A stretch of 64,000 nucleotides of DNA from Serinus canaria. Lineage: Eukaryota > Chordata > Aves > Passeriformes > Fringillidae. Shown here in pieces: positions 35,401 through 48,724 of this stretch; within the stretch, counting starts at the first letter, position 1, and the number at the start of each line of letters is the position of its first letter. Location: positions 8,374,824 to 8,438,823 of the forward strand of contig NC_066321.1 of the NCBI RefSeq assembly GCF_022539315.1. The letters run 5' to 3'. Made by a program: the position numbers and the translations under genes. Under the pieces are notes generated by a model. The model did no database searches. It saw only the letters and a list, made by a program, of their open reading frames with translations, and was not told where the DNA came from.

Positions 35401-38400
35401 AATGTCAGAACCAGCTGGTCTGTGGTCCATCTGGCCCTTCTTATCTCATGCAGTAAATTACTCTACTAGACTTTACATGGGAATACAAAACTTCAGCATA
35501 GGAGATTTCTTCTCATACATTTTCTTCCAACTGTACATGTTCAGTGACTTATCCAGGAGAGGTATGAATTTGAGAAGAAAATCACTGTCTATGCCAAAAA
35601 AAAAAGTCCCATAAGACTGATAAGACTGACATATGCAGAACAGCCATTCCATCTATATCTAAAAAGTTGTTTCAGGTGTATGTCAGGATCACTGATGGAT
35701 ATCTTTAGATGTGATTAATGTGAGGATTAACTGAAGATTTTCTCCTAACCTTCTCAGTCCACACTCCACTTTCTAGTCCACATTGTAACATCTGTGTTAA
35801 TAATGAAGAAACTCTTCCAGAAATCTTGTTGATGTTTCTCAATGGAGACTACAGTGAAAGAAACTGAGATTCAATATCTACAAAACAAATTTTTACATGG
35901 TCAGGATCTTTACAAGTTTTTTGAGTAAATACTAAAAATATAGGTGACCCAGAATATCATTTACCTTGGCATATGTAGTACTGTTTAATGATAGGGTCTT
36001 ACCAACAAATTCCAGTATTTAGGAGAATCTTGAGGCAGGTTACATTTGGGGAATACTACAAAGAGCTCCCTAGGTCCCTGATATAACCCCAAACAAAAGA
36101 GCTACAGGAACAGTGTTGGATTTTGAAATATCAAAACTGTTATTCCTGTGAAATGACATTTTTGCTCTCATAAAAATTTCAGAATTTTCTTATTACTTTA
36201 ACATCATAAATACATTATTTTTGAAAAATTTCTATGAAATTCTCATATTTCTTCTGTCTGCCCAAAATTTGATTAAAATTTTTTGAAATATTTTTCTTTT
36301 CTGCAAGATGACTATCCTACATTTCAGCAGTCTTATTCTGTACATATTACTTTAAAGTTTATCTGATCTGTAACATACTGAAAATTAATGCTTGGTCCAT
36401 TGGTTATATAATAAATGCCAACAGCTGTCAAAAGCAGAGTGAAGCAAAAGAGGGGAAAAAAAGACAGCATTTGTCTTATAAGACTGCCTCATGGTAATTC
36501 AAGAAACATTCTGTGAATTCCACCTCAGTGGGGTATGAAATAAAACCCACATTATGATGGATTGGTAAAACCTGGGGTGGCCCAAAGCTACTTTCTCTAA
36601 GATTTCTTCTTCTTTATTTTTATTTTCTGATAGCTTCCCTAACTCCAACAACAGTAGAAAAAAAATTGAGACAGGAAAATATATGACCACAGTAAAGAAA
36701 AAAAGAAGGGGGAAAAAAATCTTTTGCAATATCAGATAATCTTGAAATACAATAATATATCTTGCAAACCTGTGAGATCTATAGCAGGCTTATAACTGAT
36801 CAATTTTCCACCCAGGTTTACAAGAAGAATAAAGACCAGTATAGTTCATAAATCAACATTTCTTAAGGCACTTGTGTCTCTTCTGTCTCCTGAAAGTGAT
36901 TGGAAAAGTAAGCTATAAACATCAACCTGTTCAATGAAACTGAGGCATACTAGCAAAATGCTATTTGTAGGGCTGTGTATACATAAAGAGATAATGTTTT
37001 TGTACTATATACAAGGTAACCATAATTAGGTTTTGAATTTCATTGTATAACAAAGGGCTGTTGATGCCTGTAAAAGCATCAAAGTATTTTGATCCCCCAT
37101 TTTTTGGCAATTTCACTGAGAGTTCTATTTTTATAGAGGCCCAAACACACCCAAACCTTAGAGCACAGCTTTGCTTTTTGCTTTTCTGTTCTGAACTGGC
37201 CACCATGGAGAGTTTCTCTGACTTTACACTGAAGTGAAACTGGTGGAGGGGCACAAATATTTGTGAGGATTCCACAAGCAGCAATATTGACTGGGCAGGA
37301 CTTGGTATTTCTAACCAAGGACCAAATGAATGGTCTCTTCTCTCTTTGGGAGGACTGCAAACACACAGCTAGGTGCATTCCCCAACATTCCCCCTGTATT
37401 TTTAATTGGGCTGTCAGGAGTATTGGAAGACTCCATAGTTTTCCTGGGGCAATGTGAAACACAGCTCTGCAACTGCTTTACCTGAGGCACCCAAAGGTTT
37501 GCAGCTATCCTAAGGGTACCCTTTTTACCAGGTGGGCCTCTTTAGGATTCAAAGTTTGGTGGGAAACACACCATCCTCAGTCTGGGGTGAAGGGGAGGCT
37601 GCAACATCTGTCTGTGCAGTGATTGCACAGAGCTCTTTGCTGAAGGTCAGTGCTGAAGCTCCTGGTTTGCAGTAGTTGCAGCAGTGTCTGGTTTCACAGC
37701 AGGCCAGAAATTCCAGTCTGAAGCCCTCAAGGCTCACTACCCAGCTTAGCCAGGGATCTAAAGCAGCAGGAGTTTGGTTTGCCATCATTCAGCAAGGCAG
37801 AGACATGTGCAAACCCATGTCTATCACCAGTTCTTTGTTTAATCCACTTGCTCATATTGCCTCCTCCCTTTGGCTGGGCATTTTTGTTCCCTTCATTGTA
37901 CAGAAATGTTAACAGGTGTAGGGACACCAGCCAGTCATGGTCATCTGTGTGCTGCATGCACAAGGAAGTTTTAAGAAAATATTTGATAAGTAAAATGGTC
38001 CTATAAGATTGGGTTTCATACCACTGTGTGTAAATTTTAGGTTCCAGGCCTTACAATAAGCCTTTGGCTTTTGAATCTCCTTATTTTTCTTTTCGGTTTT
38101 TATTTAGACACCTAACTAACTCCTGAGCTTAATTTTGTCTTTAAACCCCAAAAACCAGTGTCCTACCAGGAGCAGCATTCAGTCACCCTGAGCCCATTGC
38201 TATCCTCCTGTGTTATAATCCTTCTTTGTCTGGGTTTTTTTTTTTTTTGGCAATGTTAAAATTCCTGTGCATATCTGTTCAGGTAATTTCCTAAGCTCCC
38301 TGAGTTCCCTGGGAGCCCCCCTCCCATTCATACTCATCAAATTCTGAGCCCTTAACTCCATTATATATCTCAAATTGAAAGAAAAAAAAATTACTCTTCA

Positions 38401-39803
38401 GCTTGCTTACAGTCTGCCACGAACACTTGGATTACCCTCTTGCCCTCCAGCAGAAAGGGCCAGATCACTGATATTTTTGTGATGGTCTGGATGCCCCATA
38501 TCATCCTCACAGAGTGCTGAAAGGCAGGAGGAGCTACCAAGGCTTCAAGGGGGACAAATCTCAGGATTCCTCAGCTGCTGGGCTGGTTGCTCTCTAGATT
38601 GCACCTGAAGTTTGAAGAGGAAATGTTGTTTTCACATGAGAAGAAAATATACCTGACAGTTTTGAATACTGAAAGATAGCTGTGGATAAGCAGTGCAGCT
38701 AAGGTGGCTTTGTAAAGCTGCTTTGCAGCTCTGACAGCCAGTCAGTGTACTTACTCAATCCAAGCGCTTTTACAGTTAGAATATGTCGCCAGAAAAAGGA
38801 AATCTTCTTTTGAGGTGTATTATCTCCTTTCAAAACTGTCCTGGGGGCACTTACTCATCATTATCTTGGAATAAAACAAATGAAAGATTTTTTTAAAAAA
38901 AAAATTGTTCAATCCATTTAGAATTCCTGAAGCTGAGTATTTTATATATCTGTGGCTTGATAAAACCAGCAATTAGTTTATGTGTATTTATCATTTATGC
39001 TTCTCTACTTCCCTTTGCAGTTCATTTTGAATACCATAATCCTGACAGATTAACTTTCCTACTAAAATTATTATTATTTCCTGGAACTATGAATGAAATA
39101 AGAAAACATGTTCACTCTGACTGATGGAGGGAAATCTCATTCTGTCAGATAGTATTTTAAACTGACTCCCTCACAACAACAAAAAAACCCACAATAAAAC
39201 AAAACAACAACACCAAAAAGCCCTGCAGATAAACATTCATGTCTGTATTTACAGACATATTTAAATGTGAATTTATATCATGTCTTCAGCAACACTTTCT
39301 GAATCTGACCCATTTTAATCAATCTGAGAGGGGATAAATACTCCAAATATTCTAAGAAATTAGTAAAAACATGTAGCTTGATAGGGAAAAAATGCCTCAA
39401 GAAGGCACTAGCAGGGAAAATGGCTTCAGGGTGACAGCAGCACACCTGAGAACCCAAACAGGGCAGAAACCTAAACAAATCTGATTCAAGTTCCATCAGA
39501 CCTCATGACAAACTAGGAGACAGAAAACCTGTGTCATTTGCTTTACCCACAGCTTGTGCAGCTTCTTGCTTTGGACCACTGGTTGAAAAAAGAGGCTGCT
39601 TAAAAATCTGCATATGGCAGGTGATGTTAATTTAAGTTTTCTCCGTTTTTTCACTTCCTTGGCATTTCACTTTTCTTTGGGTATGTCTGTTTTGTACACT
39701 TGGGATGGCGCTCAGTCAAGGAGTCTTTCATGTCCTCGACCTCTTCTGCTTGTAAGCCTTTAATTTGCAGAAAAATAGCTAATTATAACCTTTTCCCACA
39801 ACA
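32421..39803. other. Non-coding sequence, about 7.4 kb
   Basis: No gene can be supported. The longest plus-strand frame of the window (34430-34900, 156 codons) lies here. It shows no domain, signal peptide or family likeness I recognise, and it overlaps a 91-codon minus-strand frame. Minor features are a 14-base T run at 38235-38248, a (GT)n stretch near 34987-34999, and an A/C-rich stretch at about 39174-39215. Confidence 0.6.
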
Positions 39804-39951
39804 GGTTTTGGGTGGTTTTTTGGGGTTTCTGGGGTTTTTTGTTTTATTTTGTTATTTTGGTTTGGAGGTTTTTGTGGGTTTTGTTTGTTTTTGTTTGTTT
39901 GTTTGTTTTGTTGGTGGTGGTGGTGGTTTTTTTGGTGTTTCTTATTTTTTA
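39804..39951 (+). repeat. G/T-rich low-complexity tract with G-quadruplex potential
   Basis: About 150 bases are almost entirely G and T on the plus strand. They include gggtgg, gggg and gggg runs at 39810-39834 and five GG pairs in ggtggtggtggtgg at 39913-39926. The strand bias is extreme. Both G clusters could fold into quadruplexes. A minus-strand frame of Lys, Asn, Gln and His repeats is a by-product of this composition. Confidence 0.85.
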
Positions 39952-41267
39952 ATCTTGCTTTTAGCACTCCATTGCCCTTAGAAGTAATTTTGTCCTTTCA
40001 CACAAATTTCATCTGAGACAAAAGACCAGCTGCTTCTGGAAAACAGTGTAGACATGGATGTGCCTGGCTGGATTTTCTGCACAGGTTAGGTGAGGAGACC
40101 CTTGCATCTTTCCCTTCTGGCTCTGGTGGGTGGTGAATACAGGTTTGCAATTGTAACATTTTCCTCTAGGACCTGTCCATTGCTCTTCCTACTTTGCTTT
40201 ATGCCACATTTCAGGGGGGACACAGGACAGCCCAGCTGTGCTGGGTCAGCAGAGGGTGTGGAGCCCTGCAACTCACTCACATGGGGCAGGCTGGAGGGAG
40301 GGATGGTGCTGAACAGAGAGGGATGGTGCTGCCTGTGGTCATGGCTGTGGATGCACTGTGGGATCCCAGCCTGGGGAGCTTCAGCCTCCCTCTGACAGCA
40401 AAACTGCAGTTGATGCAGGGCCAGGGTACAGGCACTGCTTGAGCTGATAGCTCTGGGCCTTCCTGAATAGGACAATTTGCATTCCCTTCTTGGAAAGTGC
40501 AATACATAACTTTTCCAATGAATATGCCTGGGCAATTTTCATTTTGTAATTGCCATCCTTACAAATTTACTATTTGCCATTTCATTTTCACTGGAAAGTG
40601 TGAACACAAAACACCCAAAGCCTTTGTAGCTTGCTTTACAGAGGATTATTTCAGGCCTAGATGTAATGTTTGGGATCTGCAGTGAGAGATATGGCTTTCA
40701 AGAGGCATCCCGACACTGACTTGGCATTCGTGTCCCACCTGCTGAATGCCAGTGGGATCCTGTCCATTGCTTTCACAGGCTTTGGATCCCACCCAGAGCA
40801 TTCTCAAAGACAGACAGGAACTGGGAGTGTGGGCTGGATTAGGAAATCACAAACTGCTCTGAGAGAGGTTTTCTCTTTCATCAAAAATTTTTTTGTCAAC
40901 ATTTTCTGAACAACTCAAACAAAAATACCTCTGGAAACTAGAGAGCTTATATAGTCCTGTACAGTAATTTGTGGTATATTTCCAAACTCAATTTTTGTAC
41001 CATAATGTCTCCTAAATAATTTTAAAGCTGCATTGTAAAATGGATTGTTCTTTAAGCATTTGCTTTGTATTACACTAATTTACTCTAAAATCTAGGCTAC
41101 GTGTTTCTAAAACTGTTATACTACTTCATAGCAGGGGTGTTGGTTACTGTCTGTTGCTCTTTTATCCTACTCTGATGTTGGAATTTTGAACCAGTTTTTA
41201 ATGTTTTACTCTCTTATTAAGCAGAATAAAACCCCCCAGTGTCTGTTTTCCTTTTCCTGTGGGTTTT

Positions 41268-41269
<2 letters not shown>
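39952..41269. other. Non-coding sequence with a GC-richer patch at 40080-40450
   Basis: The patch carries several overlapping frames, including 149 codons on the minus strand (40086-40535), that look like composition effects. A near-repeat, gagggatggtgctg, occurs at 40298-40311 and again at 40318-40331, a 20-base period. No gene is recognised. Confidence 0.6.

Positions 41270-41307
<38 letters not shown>
41270..41307. repeat. Long poly-T tract (38)
   Basis: Uninterrupted run of 38 T, flanked by ttttgg on the left and ggttt on the right. It is the longest homopolymer in the window. Its length may be affected by sequencing or assembly error. Confidence 0.95.
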
Positions 41308-41308
<1 letters not shown>

Positions 41309-42999
41309 GTTTCCATATTGTAGCAAAACAGTTTTATCTTTGCCTTTTCATGTAATGTGTGTGCTCAAAGGCTGTTGTGTTTTTGGCTAGAAACTCCTAG
41401 AGACTAAACACAGTTATATTTTCCCCATTTTGACCATTCATCTTCATCTGCTGCTGCTTACTTTCTCTGATAGCACAGTCCTTTTCTCTAACAAAGCCCA
41501 CATTCATGTGCTTCCTACTTTCACTGCTGATCACCTTGGGTGCTTCACAACCCCTGCTCCTGCTGTCACTTCCTTGCTGACATAGCCAGGAAGAAATCCC
41601 TCTGCCAGCTCCCTCCTGGCTCTGTGGGCTGGGCAAGGTGGACTCCCTAACTACCAGAAAGATTAAAATCAGCATCTGCTACTTAAAGCATCTTGTATTC
41701 CTGTTGTAGGCTTTACCCCAGTGAGTATTCCAAGTCAAACAATACTGTGGTTGTGAATTGTTGTCTCGCTTGCAGCCTTATTTCTCATTCTTGGCTTGTG
41801 TCCTAGGATGGGATCCAGAGCAGTCGCTGACTACAGCGATACAAAAGAAAACACACCACAAAAGAAACACTTGCACAATCTGCTTGCAAGCACACTGCTC
41901 CTGTTGTGTGTTTCTGCTGAGCTGGGCCCCAAAATACAGGTAATTTAAATCCCCCAGGATGAAAAGTAAAAAACAAACAAGCAATCAAAGTTGAACTCCT
42001 CATAATCTCTTCCTTTTTGAAGAAAGGGGAAACAGAAAGGAAAAATCTTTTAGATACACATTTTAAGTGCTCTTGAGTCTAAGAACTGTGACTGAGAAAC
42101 ATTTAAAAATCTTCAGTCCTTGATGTCTATCCAAAGCAGTGTTAGTAAAATTCTGCCTAACACATCTTCTTACCTCCTCTCAAGAAGGCACCAGACCTTT
42201 GTGCAAGGGAGATTACTGCTTCCAAGCCAGGCAACCTACCTCTGTGCCTGAAATCACTTGGAGGATTTGGTGGTTTGGTTCTCATCTCTGGTACACTTTA
42301 CTGAACCTCAGTAACTACAGCAGTGATCCAGGCTGTAGAAGCCTACAAGAAGCCTATAAGAAGCCTTTTTGTAGGACTGCTAATGGATATCCTAAACTTG
42401 AGATGATACCCAGGATTTTCTAACTGATTCAATTTCCCAGGAATCTGGATTGTTTCCCCATGGAAGCACAGAAAGATTTATGAGCTCCCCAGGTAGATGA
42501 GTGTGTCCCTATCTGTCCTACCACTGTAGAAGGAAAACAAGGAAGGAAAGTCCAGCCCCACTGAAGTGGAGTTTTGTTTAGAAATGCCCTTCAGGAAATG
42601 GCAAAGGGACATAATTACAGTTCTAGTTAGCAGCAGAAATTGAAGGAGGTAAGAAACTTATTATTAATGTTTTAATTATTATTATACTTTAAGTAACAAC
42701 AAAAATAGAAATAAGACTAAGTAAAATGAACAGAGGAGATGAAAACAGAAGTTGTACAGAAAATTATTTTTAGGGACAATTGAAAGCTGTAAGAAATTGC
42801 ACCTCAAGATGAAGGCTTGTGTAGAGGTAGGAGAGAAATGGCAGCAAAATTAAAAGATACAAAAGAAACCCAGACACTGAAATGTACCAAATGGAAAAGG
42901 AAGAATGCAAAAATAGGGTAGCTATCTTAAAAAAAAAAAAAAAGTGAAAGTATGAAAAATAGGAGGTGAGATATAGATTGGATCACTGGCTATTCTGGC
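41308..42999. other. Non-coding sequence with an 11-bp short repeat
   Basis: aagcctacaag (42339-42349), aagcctataag (42350-42360) and a third start aagcct form 2.5 near-perfect units. An A run of 15 lies at 42929-42943. No gene recognised. Confidence 0.6.
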
Positions 43000-43095
43000 A
43001 CTCAGTTTGATGCCACAATATTATTATTGTTGTTATTATTACTCAGTTTGATGTCACATTATTATTATTGTTATTATTATTATTATTATTATTAT

Positions 43096-43153
<58 letters not shown>
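43000..43153. repeat. Compound trinucleotide microsatellite with duplicated flank
   Basis: The sequence actcagtttgatg occurs at 43000-43012 and again at 43041-43053. Each copy is followed by cca or tca and then ATT/GTT triplets, a unit of about 41 bases. The second copy runs on into pure ATT units to about 43096 and then into about 19 pure GTA units to 43153. A duplication that included the microsatellite edge, followed by expansion of one copy, fits best. Confidence 0.9.
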
Positions 43154-43154
<1 letters not shown>

Positions 43155-45050
43155 TTACCCTGGCCTTTTCTTATACAATACATCTCTGGACATATAGTGG
43201 CAGAAGACACTTAATGCTGGCAATTTCAGCATGCCAGGATTTTCTGAATGTGGAAGAACTGGTGTCTTAGAGTTTAAGCTATTCCCACTTATCTTTCTGC
43301 TTAGGTCATTTCTGGTGCAGTAGAACTTGGGGTTCTTTGACTCTATTTCAGAAGAGAGACTCTATTTCTGCAGACAGAACTACTCCAAATGGGATAGATG
43401 ATACAAATCTTAATCCAAATGTAACAGAGATTTTGGTGTTTCAAGCTTCCTTCCCCCAAGACAACTAGTACTAAAATTTTGTATTCTTTATATACTGGGA
43501 TTGAGGAATAATGCTGTGTTTTCACTGTGCAGCTGGTTTCTTCTCTGCCATGGGCTCTTGTCTCATCACTGAGGGCTTAGTGGATGAATGTGAGCCTGTT
43601 TGCTCTGTTTCCAGTCCCAGTCCTGTACTAGGGGAGGACAGTGCATTGCTCAGAACGTTTGCTCAGGGTCAGCAGCAATTCCCCGCCCTGCTGCCAGCTG
43701 CCCATGCAATCACGGGCAAGTCCCTTTGCCTCTCCAGGACTCAGGCCCGAGGAGCCACATCCAGCTGGCTGCAATGGGAGAAAATGTGTCAAAGCTTCTC
43801 AAACTGAGGGAAGTCGAGTGCATTTAGCCTCCCCCAGCTCAAGGCTCTCAGCTCCCAGTGGCACTGGGCAGTGTTGAGGCCAGTGAAAAGGCAGCAGCAG
43901 AGCCTGGCTTTCAGCTACTGAAATGTCAGGGGCCAGGGCTTGGGGCGAGAGGAGCCCACTTGGAAGCACAGCTGTGCAAACCGCTTCACTGACCTTTGCA
44001 GTGTTCCTCGCTGTGCACTTGCTTTTTCCCAGCTCAGCCACATCTCTTTTGTTCCAGCATTGCTGCTGCTCAGCACAGAGCTGGGCCTGCTGCTTTGTTA
44101 GGTCTCTCCTTGGTGCTGGCACCAGAGACACTTTGCCTCTTATCTGGCCTTCTTGCTTCACCTTTTCTCTATCACCCGCCCTATTGTGTCACAGATATAC
44201 TACCTTGGGATCAAAGCAGTCCCTCTCCACACATATTTAAATTCTAAATTACCTCATCGTTAATCTAGGAAGCAGGAAGCTTTCCATATTAGCTGCAATC
44301 TGTTCCTCCACAGCCCTGTGGTTCAGAGGGAGCCCTTGGCTAGGCGGTGTTACCCATCCCTGAGCATGAGCCCCATGCTGTGCCACTCGCCCGGCTCCTG
44401 GTGGCTGTCACAACCCCAGGGCTCCAGGATGCCAGTCCTCACCCACATCCACGGGTGACCAACGCATGGTACTGCCCTTTAGAGAGGTGTGGTGACAAAA
44501 CTTTGTAAAATCACCTGCTGTGGGCACCGCAGCTTTACCTGGTTACCCTGGTTTTCTGCCTTCAGAGTCCTTCTGCCTCCGGCAGTTTCAGTGTAGCCAA
44601 ACCAGGTCTGCCATGGTATGGTCACAAAATTCATCCTATTTGTGTGCTCCTGTTATTGAACTGTCAATTCAGTTGATTGCTCACATGTATTTTCTTGTGC
44701 TGCATGCTTAGATATTAATGCACCTAGCAAGAGAACACAAGAAGCATATGCTCAGTGACAAATTGAAATGCAAGGGAATAAACTGGCATCTTTCTTTTAA
44801 AAAAGAATGCTTTAGTAAAATAGGTTTTGTTCAAAACTGAACAGAGAAATTCAAGCATCCATGTAAAATGTAGGCAATGGAATTATCTTCGATATTCCTT
44901 GACAGTGATTGAACAACTGGTTTTTTTTTTCAATATATTTCACAACTTGTTGCCTTGAAAAACCGTTTACTGGTGTATAATATTTACCATTAACTGAGAA
45001 AATGAGCTGGTACCTAAATGTAGAATTACTGAAAGGGTGTTTATGGTCTT
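43154..45050. other. Non-coding sequence, GC-richer at 43520-44460
   Basis: The 43520-44460 part is the broadest GC-richer block of the window but has only scattered CpGs. It gives seven overlapping frames of 75-120 codons on both strands, none recognisable. I cannot exclude an untranslated or lncRNA exon, but I see no positive evidence. Confidence 0.55.
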
Positions 45051-45330
45051 CTTGCTGCCTTCACTAGGACTTAAAGAGGCACAAAGGCAGCGGGCTGGGT
45101 GATGCCCTGCCAAGGCGCTGTTTTCTTTTGCAGCCACTAGTGAGTGCTCTTGAATAGTTTTTCAAGGCAGAGTCCTTGAACCGCACCGAACTGCAAAGTC
45201 TGGATCTCTGGGTAAATTTGTTGGAAACAGGAGAAAGAAGGTGATTTATAAGCGGGAACTGCAGTGCCAGCGGTGTCCCCGAAACGGGCATGATGCAGGG
45301 CTGCAGCAGCAGATGGAGTGGCAGGGACTT
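45051..45330. promoter_or_regulatory. Possible CpG-retaining regulatory stretch
   Basis: About nine CpGs (aaggcgctg, gaaccgcaccgaac, aagcggg, agcggtg, cccgaaacggg) occur in unique sequence surrounded by CpG-poor DNA. This may mark an unmethylated element. The evidence is compositional only. Confidence 0.25.
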
Positions 45331-46009
45331 GGCTTTATGAAGCAGGATTAAAAATAAAACAGCTGACAATCTGCATCTCCCAGTCACTTTTATTTCTGTC
45401 CTCTGGTAATCCTGCAGCTTTTATCAGGAGTTCCTGTTTCAGGCTAGTTGTACCTGCTGTTACTTGTTTTGTCTTTTGCGTGTGTGCACGCCAGCTTGCA
45501 GCTACAGACTCTTAGGCAGGTAAATAAACAGCAGATTCTGGGTATTATCCTGGGCTGAAGTCTGAGCCTTGTACAAACAAACATAGTTATAGTTGGCTGA
45601 AAAGGTCATGATTTATTTAGATTTGCAAGAAACAAGTTGTAAATTATGGACACATGTAACTAAATTTTTTTGGTGGGCAATTCACCAAGTGAATATTTTT
45701 ACACTGGCTAAGGATTGATCCTGTCCTAACAACAAAACAAAGACTTTTTATTTATATGCTCGGACAGAGGCTGATTATTAATTAATTTAAGAAATTAATT
45801 AATTGAGAAATAGAAACTATTAGCACTATGTGATAAAGTTTTTGTACTTAGCAATGGCAGTTTAGAAGACGTGAGAAGCCTCTCTGGATGTGCTAAACTC
45901 TTCTCTTCTGGGATAAAAGTCTGTAAAACTGAGTGGTTCAGCTATCCAAGTTACTTTAAAAATTCTGCTGAAAAGAAAAAAGCTCTATTGCTTGTGATTC
46001 TTAGTTAGT
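45331..46009. other. Non-coding sequence with AT-rich inverted repeat at 45777-45803
   Basis: attaattaattt (45777-45788) mirrors aaattaattaat (45792-45803) around aag. Given its pure AT composition this is only weakly notable. No gene recognised. Confidence 0.6.
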
Positions 46010-46640
46010 CATCAGCAGTTAACTCCAGCACTCATTTTCCTCCACCCCCTCACCCTACACAATTCATACTCATTGTAATTAATTTTATGGCCTTTTTAGC
46101 AAAGGGAGACCTCTACATTTTATGCTACATTGCACAAGCAATTGAAAGTTGCAGATGAAAAAAACCCAAGCACCAAATGTTTAGCAGGTTTTTATTCTAT
46201 TTTAAATGAGCAACCTATTTAAATCAATTATCAGCTTAAAATGAGCAGCCTGATCTAATTAGTGTTAGCCCCTGGTGGGTTAATGAATGAAAGGGAGGTG
46301 CTGGGCAGATGTGCTTTCCCCCAGGATATTCTTCTACTGACCACATTGACACAGAATCCTTCTAGGTGGGAGAATTTTATCAAACAAAATTATTGAAACC
46401 CAGACCTATAAGACGTAGCACTATTAAATCTGTCAGCAGAACAATGTGTTTTGTGGCTTTGGAGTATTTAGTTGTGTTGGGGGGGTTTTGCCAGATTTTT
46501 TAAGACAGGATTTATTAGTGTGAGATTAGTCATTACAAATCCCAAATAAATTACTTTTAGAATTAGCATATGAATTCATTTCTGCAAGACACAAGAATTA
46601 AAGCTACTTACAGAAAATGCCAGCTAAAATCTTCAGAATC
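46010..46640. promoter_or_regulatory. Candidate conserved non-coding element
   Basis: Unique repeat-free AT-rich DNA with many TAAT/ATTA cores (tgtaattaattttatgg near 46075, gatctaattag near 46252, gagattagtcattac near 46523). Resembles homeodomain-rich developmental enhancers in composition. Weakly supported without alignment. Confidence 0.25.
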
Positions 46641-48540
46641 TTGGTCAATAAGCAGAGATCAGCTTGTACCCATCATTTCTGTTCCTCTCTCCTGATTCTC
46701 AGTTCTCCAGTTACTTTAACATAATGTCCTTTGAGCTTTGTTATGTAGCCAATTAGTAAGTTTAATATAGTACATGCAAGTATAAAATATGATAAGTATC
46801 ATTAAATGTGGCAAAGGGAGAAAGTGATGCTGTTAACGAAGGGTCTCTTTTTCTTATCCCTTTGATGCATTTGCTGACTATTCCACTGTGAGTGCACAGA
46901 TGTTTGCATTTTTGGAGGATGACATTTCTGTAACCAAATGCTAAGTTGTTGGTAAATATTACAATTTGCTACTGTGCAGGGCTTCTAGGTTTCTTATTCT
47001 GGGGGTGACTTTTTAAGTAGGTGCCTCTGCTTTCTCCTCTTCCCCTGTGTTTCCTCCTGCCCTTGGGGGTCCACAAGGACAAGTGGTTCATGCCAGGGAC
47101 TTTGAGGTACCCCCAGGACCATCTGCTGCACTCTCCACGGGAAGTTGTATTCTCCTCCATGAAAACTCGCTGGTGGGTTTCCTTTCACTTTTACAGATGT
47201 AATACTGGTTTTCTACGTTCCCATCAGTCCCTTAAAAATACATTTACACGGTCATGAGAGGCGATAAAATTTACAAATATTCTTGACCAATAACAAAAAT
47301 ATTGGCATGCTGGCACTTATGTGTTACTTGTGGATCCTTAGGCTCTGGTAGATGAATAATCAAGGCTTCCTAAATTTCTCTGTGTAACAGGGACAAAAAA
47401 ATGTTGATGGTTTATAACACTCTTGAACAAACTCTGGAGCGTTTGGTAGTAGGGGGTCAGCTTCAAATATAGGAAAAATCACTTGTTGCTGTTTTGAAAC
47501 ATTTTGTTCTAGAACGGTCCACACTCTATATGAAGTGAAATTGTCTGATAGTCCTGGGCCACTGGGAGTTCAGCAAAGCCAACTGGTTTACTGGATAAGT
47601 TTTTACAGTGCTTTGCTCAATGGTATGCACACATATCTGTCAGAAAAGGTCAAAGGATTTTTAAAGGATGAGTGTGAAACTGTCCTTTTAAAATCTCCAA
47701 ATAAATGCATCAGGAGATATATTAAAAAGCAACTGTACAAAAGGAACTCTTGACCCACTTGCTCTTCCCCGGTCGTCCATTTCTTTTTTACTTCCATATT
47801 ACAGGCACTTTCCTGAACTTTCAAATCTTACGGCTTTGTACTTATAAGGGAAAAACTTTAATTAATAAAGAAGGGCTTGTAAACAGACTGATACACACAA
47901 TTACAAAATATCTAGAAGGTTTAAAACGTTTGCTAAATGACCTTGGTGTGCTCTAAAAGGGCTAAATAAACTGCAGAGTGCGTCGTTTGAAAAGTAAATG
48001 AGAAATATGTTTTGGGTTTTTTAAATTAAATGCTAGCTTCAAGTTTTTTGAGGAGAATATCTGCTGCCTTTTGGGAAGACAAACCATGAAAAATAATTTC
48101 TGGGGGTTTTTTTTCCTCCTTTTGAAAGAAAAATTAGAACCCAATAGATAATCACAATTTCACCATGAGTTATTACAATGATTTATTCAATTAACCTCAT
48201 GAATATAAGTCCTATCATTAAATAAGCTAAATTTGAGTGCAACAATTACAACTTTTAGTAACTGGAAGCAGCATAAGTATTAAGTGTTTAAATATACCAA
48301 TATTAGAGCATGATAATTTTTAAACATAATTACCTCTTTTATTATATTTTGATTAGATTAAAATTAATGCATTATTAAGCCATGATATGTTCTACCATCT
48401 ACACCTCTGTATAGACAAAGATAGGAGTTCCCCCCCGCACACACCCTTTTTTCAGGTCTAAATTAATTAAATTCCCTTTAATTATAATTTACTAAAAAGC
48501 TCTACTTTTGCCACTATTATGTCTTTTGAACTCTGAAATT
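46641..48540. other. Non-coding AT-rich sequence
   Basis: Unique DNA, repeat-poor. The 48150-48500 part is particularly AT-rich. Frames of up to 84 codons occur on both strands and are not recognisable. Parts of 47400-48000 look enhancer-like (for example cttacggctttgtac near 47827) but I cannot support a boundary. Confidence 0.55.
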
Positions 48541-48541
48541 C

Positions 48542-48571
48542 AAAAAAAAAAAAAAAGGAAAAAAAAAAAAA
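48542..48571. repeat. Interrupted poly-A tract
   Basis: Fifteen A, then gg, then thirteen A. Confidence 0.95.
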
Positions 48572-48724
48572 GACACCAAACCCTTAAAATGGTCTTTTGC
48601 GGGAGAACTGAACTGTCAGCGAATTCAGGCAAAATTAATTATTTCAGCTTGATAAACCTTTTCATCTATTTGACTCCTTATACAGAAAAGCCAATTAATA
48701 ATGTCAAACATGCTTTGCCTCTGG

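Noticed and set aside
39779..39967. Minus-strand frame rich in Lys, Asn, Gln and His
   Set aside because: Translation of the G/T low-complexity tract; not a protein.
40086..40535. 149-codon minus-strand open frame
   Set aside because: Same reason: GC-richer patch, overlapping frames, no recognisable motif and no splice context that supports an exon.
45777..45803. 12-bp AT-only inverted repeat as a functional hairpin
   Set aside because: Made entirely of attaatt-type repeats, which pair easily by chance; kept only as a note in the surrounding block.
46345..46385. Possible antisense CR1 start (cacagaatccttctaggtggg)
   Set aside because: Resembles the first 20 bases of an antisense CR1 end, but similarity does not continue, so it was not called.
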